Assembly: GCA_946811185.2 (NCBI GenBank)
Contig: OX328109.1
Span: 17,210,255-17,274,254 of the forward strand
Source of the DNA: Hippopus hippopus
Lineage: Eukaryota > Mollusca > Bivalvia > Cardiida > Cardiidae
DNA length: 64,000 bases
Direction of reading: 5' to 3'
The notes under the pieces are model-generated. The model was not told the origin of the DNA. It was given only the letters and a program-made list of their open reading frames with translations, and did no database searches. A program made the position numbers and the translations under genes. This document shows positions 61,436 through 64,000 of the stretch, piece by piece (positions within the stretch are counted from its first letter, which is position 1; the number at the start of each line of letters is the position of its first letter).

Positions 61436-62534
61436 TCGCAGCACTTGTTTTGACTTTGCTCAAAATTAACGTAGCAGGATTGCCACGGGCTCAAAGTATA
61501 ACCACGACATGTAGGTTCACGGTACATATTGCTTCGAGGTAATCAGTACTTTCCTGTCATAACAAAAATCGGCGACCTCTAGCGCCATGTCTGGTCTCTA
61601 TTTTGATTGTAAATACCTTGACTTGGACATTTTTTTACCTCAGCCAACTTCATTTTTCAAAATAAAAGATTAGAATGGAAGAAAAATATACCTGAAGTGA
61701 AAATGATGTCATCAGCACCTACATGCTTAACACCATTTACCCCACCCTCTAAAATCCTGCATTATAAGCAGTTTTACCTAAAAACATGCATGATGACGTA
61801 TCTAGATCATCTGCTACGTCATGTGGCAATATTTTCCAATCATGTGACTGCAAATTGGCGCCAAATATATCGAGTTGTATTGATTTTTTTATGAAAACCA
61901 TTGAAGTCACATGCATCAATTTCAGAATGGCACCGGGACAGTGGTGAAGGTCAAGGTTGATTTTCTTTCAAATGTTTGGATGAAACTGCATGATATTTTC
62001 TATGACGCTAAGCAAAAGATGAAAATAGAAAATTATTTGGTGATTTATTTTATACTCTGTTAAAATTTTGACTTTTTCTTGATCAGACCATAACTACCGT
62101 GAACTGACAAACCGCAAGGCTACCACAAAAGCATAGTAAAAGTGTAGTAAAATATTTGGGAATGTAGCAGTATCATAGCCACAGTGTGAATAACGTAGGG
62201 AAAGTGCAGCACATTGTAACAAAGCAACATCAAACCCCTTCAATGTATTGTTCATAACTGCAAGCAGGAGCATAGCTACTGCAGGGATTAAATCCATTTT
62301 CTTTGAAGGCCGATGGTCAACTGCTGCTATATAGAAACAGTCCAAAAGCACAACAGAAGCGCAGTTCCTGCACATAGGCTGAGTAAGGTAACAGCAAAAA
62401 TGCAATAAGCCTGAAATCCTGTGCCATAGAGGAAGCGTAGGAAAAGCATTTTGTAAGCTCAGTAGAAGCTCAACAGTGGCGTGACAGGATCATGACCAGT
62501 GCAGCTAGATCTTGATTGAAGCGTACTATAAGCA

Positions 62535-62855
62535 TATTGGAGCCCAGAAAGCTCAGTAGGTAGCATACAAGACTTGAGAACAGGAGGTCGAGGGTTCGAT
62601 CCCCGGCTCAGCCAGTTTCCTTCCAAGGATTGATGATAGTCATTGTGACAGGATTCATTCCTCTCCCACCGCTGACCATTGTTTCGGAAATGGTTATGTG
62701 GGAAAGCAGCCAGTGGCTTGGAAAGAATATTGTGCAGAATACTGGTAAAAGAAGCTCCAGGAAAGCATGGGTAGGTGCACTGGCTGCCGCGATATAACCG
62801 AAATAATGTTGAAAACGGTGATAAACACCATATAATCAATGAATCAATGGAAACG
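62535..62855 (+). repeat. tRNA-headed SINE, complete (second type)
   Basis: Head GAAAGCTCAGTAGGTAGCAT (A box) and GAGGGTTCGATCCCCGGCTC (near-consensus B box). Body GACCATTGTTTCGGAAATGG, CAGCCAGTGGCTTGGAAAG. Core GCGATATAACCGAAATAATG. Best tRNA-like head in the window. Confidence 0.85.
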
Positions 62856-63039
62856 CTCAAGTCCCAAAATGTTGCATGTGTCGGCGCTTCTCCAGCAATT
62901 CAGATGATTTTGGAGAAGTGCCATGATCACCATGAGCGCAGTGGAATGATGGTCGCCCAGTGGAATGGGGGTAACAACAATATGATTTTAAAGATGAAAT
63001 TCTCGCTTGTACTCTGACCAAAATATGACATGTTCTTGC

Positions 63040-63064
63040 AAAAGTTCTCTCTCTCTCTCTCCCA
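63040..63064 (+). repeat. (CT)n microsatellite
   Basis: About ten CT units after AAAAGTT. Confidence 0.8.
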
Positions 63065-63239
63065 ATTTAAAGATAAAAAGATAAACATTTTTTTTAAGGA
63101 ACACCTAAATGCACATGGGTACATCCCTAATCTTGTTTTCCCTTTTTGGAATTTACAGCTATTTTTTTTTTTCTATATTTTATTTATAGATAATAGGTAT
63201 TGCTTCTCTTGATAAATTACAAATCCTTTATTTTTTTCA

Positions 63240-63417
63240 GCTGATGCACCTATTGATAAAAGGACATGTCCTTATTTAACCCCAAGGAAGAAGAATCATC
63301 CAAGAAGAATGAGCAGGGGTTATCAAGAGATTCTGAGACAAGCTAAAAGTTCAAGAATCAAACATGTCTACAATGCTCTTATTGAAATCAGAAAGACCTT
63401 TATCAAGACAGATAAAG
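63240..63417 (+). CDS. Candidate host-gene exon (178 bp)
   Basis: Strong acceptor TTTATTTTTTTCAG|CTGATG and strong donor GATAAAG|GTGAGA. Only one frame is open: it starts after two bases and runs 58 codons without a stop. DAPIDKRTCPYLTPRKKNHP, RRMSRGYQEILRQAKSSRIK, HVYNALIEIRKTFIKTDK: basic, then helical. The helix pattern, with LWQKGGIIHLCDSLYQA if translation continues past the donor, is loosely like an armadillo/HEAT repeat. No family is named. The rest of the gene would lie outside the window or in unrecognised exons. Confidence 0.5.
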
Positions 63418-63594
63418 GTGAGAAATCAGGCATACTCTGGCAAAAGGGGGGCATAATACATCTTTGTGATTCATTATACCAAGCAAGTTGTCACATGATG
63501 ATGGATCCATAAAATCCATATTGTTTAACAATCAGTTGTATCAGGAGGTACACTGGTCCTTTGACATGCAGAAAATGGACTATTAGCAAAAACT

Positions 63595-63650
63595 TTTGGT
63601 CCAGATCAGCCTGTGCTGACTGCGCAGGCTGACCTTGGTCAATACCGTTG
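63595..63650. repeat. Short inverted repeat, MITE scrap
   Basis: GGTCCAGATCAGCCTGTGCT and GCGCAGGCTGACCTTGGTC pair imperfectly and resemble the centre of the MITE at 18,040 or of TH2. Confidence 0.5.
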
Positions 63651-63779
63651 CAGATGCATTAAGCCCCCTTTTCTCAGAGCATGGCTCAAATAATTTTTTG
63701 TTTTGGTTTTGCTAACAGGTAGTTAAATTTTTGTTCAATAAAATTGTAAAAAAAATACCTTCAGAAAAAAAAAAATGAA

Positions 63780-64000
63780 CTGAACCTTCAATCAAACAAT
63801 TCGGATTTGAATGACCTTGGATAAGATGCAAGTAATTTTTGAAAACATTGTGAGAAGAAGAGAAAATGCTTGGAACCTGAATTTTTTCCTTCTTCCACAA
63901 TGTTTTTTACCATTTCAAAGACAAATCTGATCAGTTGAGGAATAGTTGATTTTTTGTCCGCAAACGGTTTCCATTTGGAGAAGGCTAAAATTCTGTTGCC
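63780..64000 (+). repeat. TH1 copy running off the window
   Basis: CCTTCAATCAAACAATTCGG, hairpin 63,838-63,906 with several mismatches, right arm CCGCAAACGGTTTCCATTTG. Confidence 0.75.

Larger units (their letters stand above)
60174..62530. other. Mostly single-copy DNA
   Basis: Contains the exon candidate at 60,310, a possible micro-exon (60,648-60,675: CCACAG|A, GAA CGT TCA, ending TTTAAG|GTAGAA, phase compatible with 60,310) and a tandem pair at 61,183. From 62,090 to 62,460 there are many GTAG, AGCATAG and CAGTG words, perhaps an eroded short repeat. Confidence 0.4.

Noticed and set aside
62535..62620. tRNA gene
   Set aside because: A and B boxes are present, but the acceptor stem does not pair well and the SINE core and (AATC)n tail follow. 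The same holds at 16,755, 19,190, 27,208 and 54,247. These are SINE heads.
1016..64000. Regularly recurring palindromic repeats suggesting a CRISPR-like array
   Set aside because: Spacing is irregular (0.1-3 kb), orientation is mixed, copies have terminal repeats and TTAA sites, and the genome is clearly animal. They are MITEs.

Overview
The window looks like non-coding DNA from an animal nuclear genome, most likely a bivalve mollusc. The evidence is AT-rich sequence, very short ORFs, splice-site-bounded exon candidates, tRNA-headed SINEs with (TCAA)n tails, composite elements with about 145-bp internal repeats that resemble the 'pearl'/Helentron-associated elements known from bivalves, and several invertebrate-type DNA transposons. 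The species assignment is inference. No complete host gene is present. The best host-gene signal is one exon candidate near the right edge (63,240-63,417, + strand), with weaker candidates at 37,099, 49,696 and 60,310.

Most of the window consists of mobile elements nested in one another. The commonest is a TTAA-flanked miniature element, called TH1 here: about 230 bp, with ends starting CTCTTTACCAAAC and a nearly perfect 67-bp hairpin in its centre. About 50 copies or fragments are visible, roughly one per 1.3 kb. A second TTAA-type hairpin family (TH2) often abuts TH1 and shares its TTAA. Other families are a roughly 290-bp repeat (RG), foldback families FB1 and FB2, tRNA-derived SINEs, and composite elements built on a 145-bp tandem unit (HINE-145).

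Layout: 0-6 kb TH1, RG and repeat debris. 6.1-9.3 kb one HINE-145 element nested inside another. 9.87-16.01 kb a TA-flanked element carrying a decayed Tc1/mariner-like transposase; a 3.7-kb pogo-like element (11,972-15,705) with a PHD-like C-terminus sits inside it. 17.3-20.4 kb a repeat element with about 170-bp units, holed by SINEs, a 267-bp MITE and a 660-bp element. 20,538-26,824 a 6.3-kb Ty3/Gypsy-type LTR retrotransposon that sits in a TH1 copy and carries its own Tc1-like DD34E insertion (24,981-26,473). 28-34 kb TH1/TH2 chains, a 485-bp MITE, and a 292-bp miniature relative of the 9.87-kb element. 34-37.5 kb large palindromes. 37.9-40.9 kb a HINE-145 element split by a 1.5-kb insertion of unknown class. 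41,773-42,325 a terminal-repeat retrotransposon in miniature (TRIM). 45.3-46.3 kb a mariner relic. 50.7-52.1 kb a full-length mariner. 57.7-60.2 kb a HINE-145 element split by a hAT-type deletion derivative. 60-64 kb mostly single-copy DNA with a SINE and exon candidates.

The most notable object is the TRIM at 41.8-42.3 kb. It has two 215-bp LTRs around only 123 bp, an 18-nt primer-binding site matching tRNA-Pro at 17 of 18 positions, a polypurine tract and a 6-bp target duplication. A tRNA-like Pol III promoter (A and B boxes) lies inside each LTR. Also notable are compensating changes on both hairpin arms of individual TH1 copies, and the pairing of a 292-bp MITE with a transposase-bearing relative in the same window. 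All transposase and polymerase genes seen are broken.
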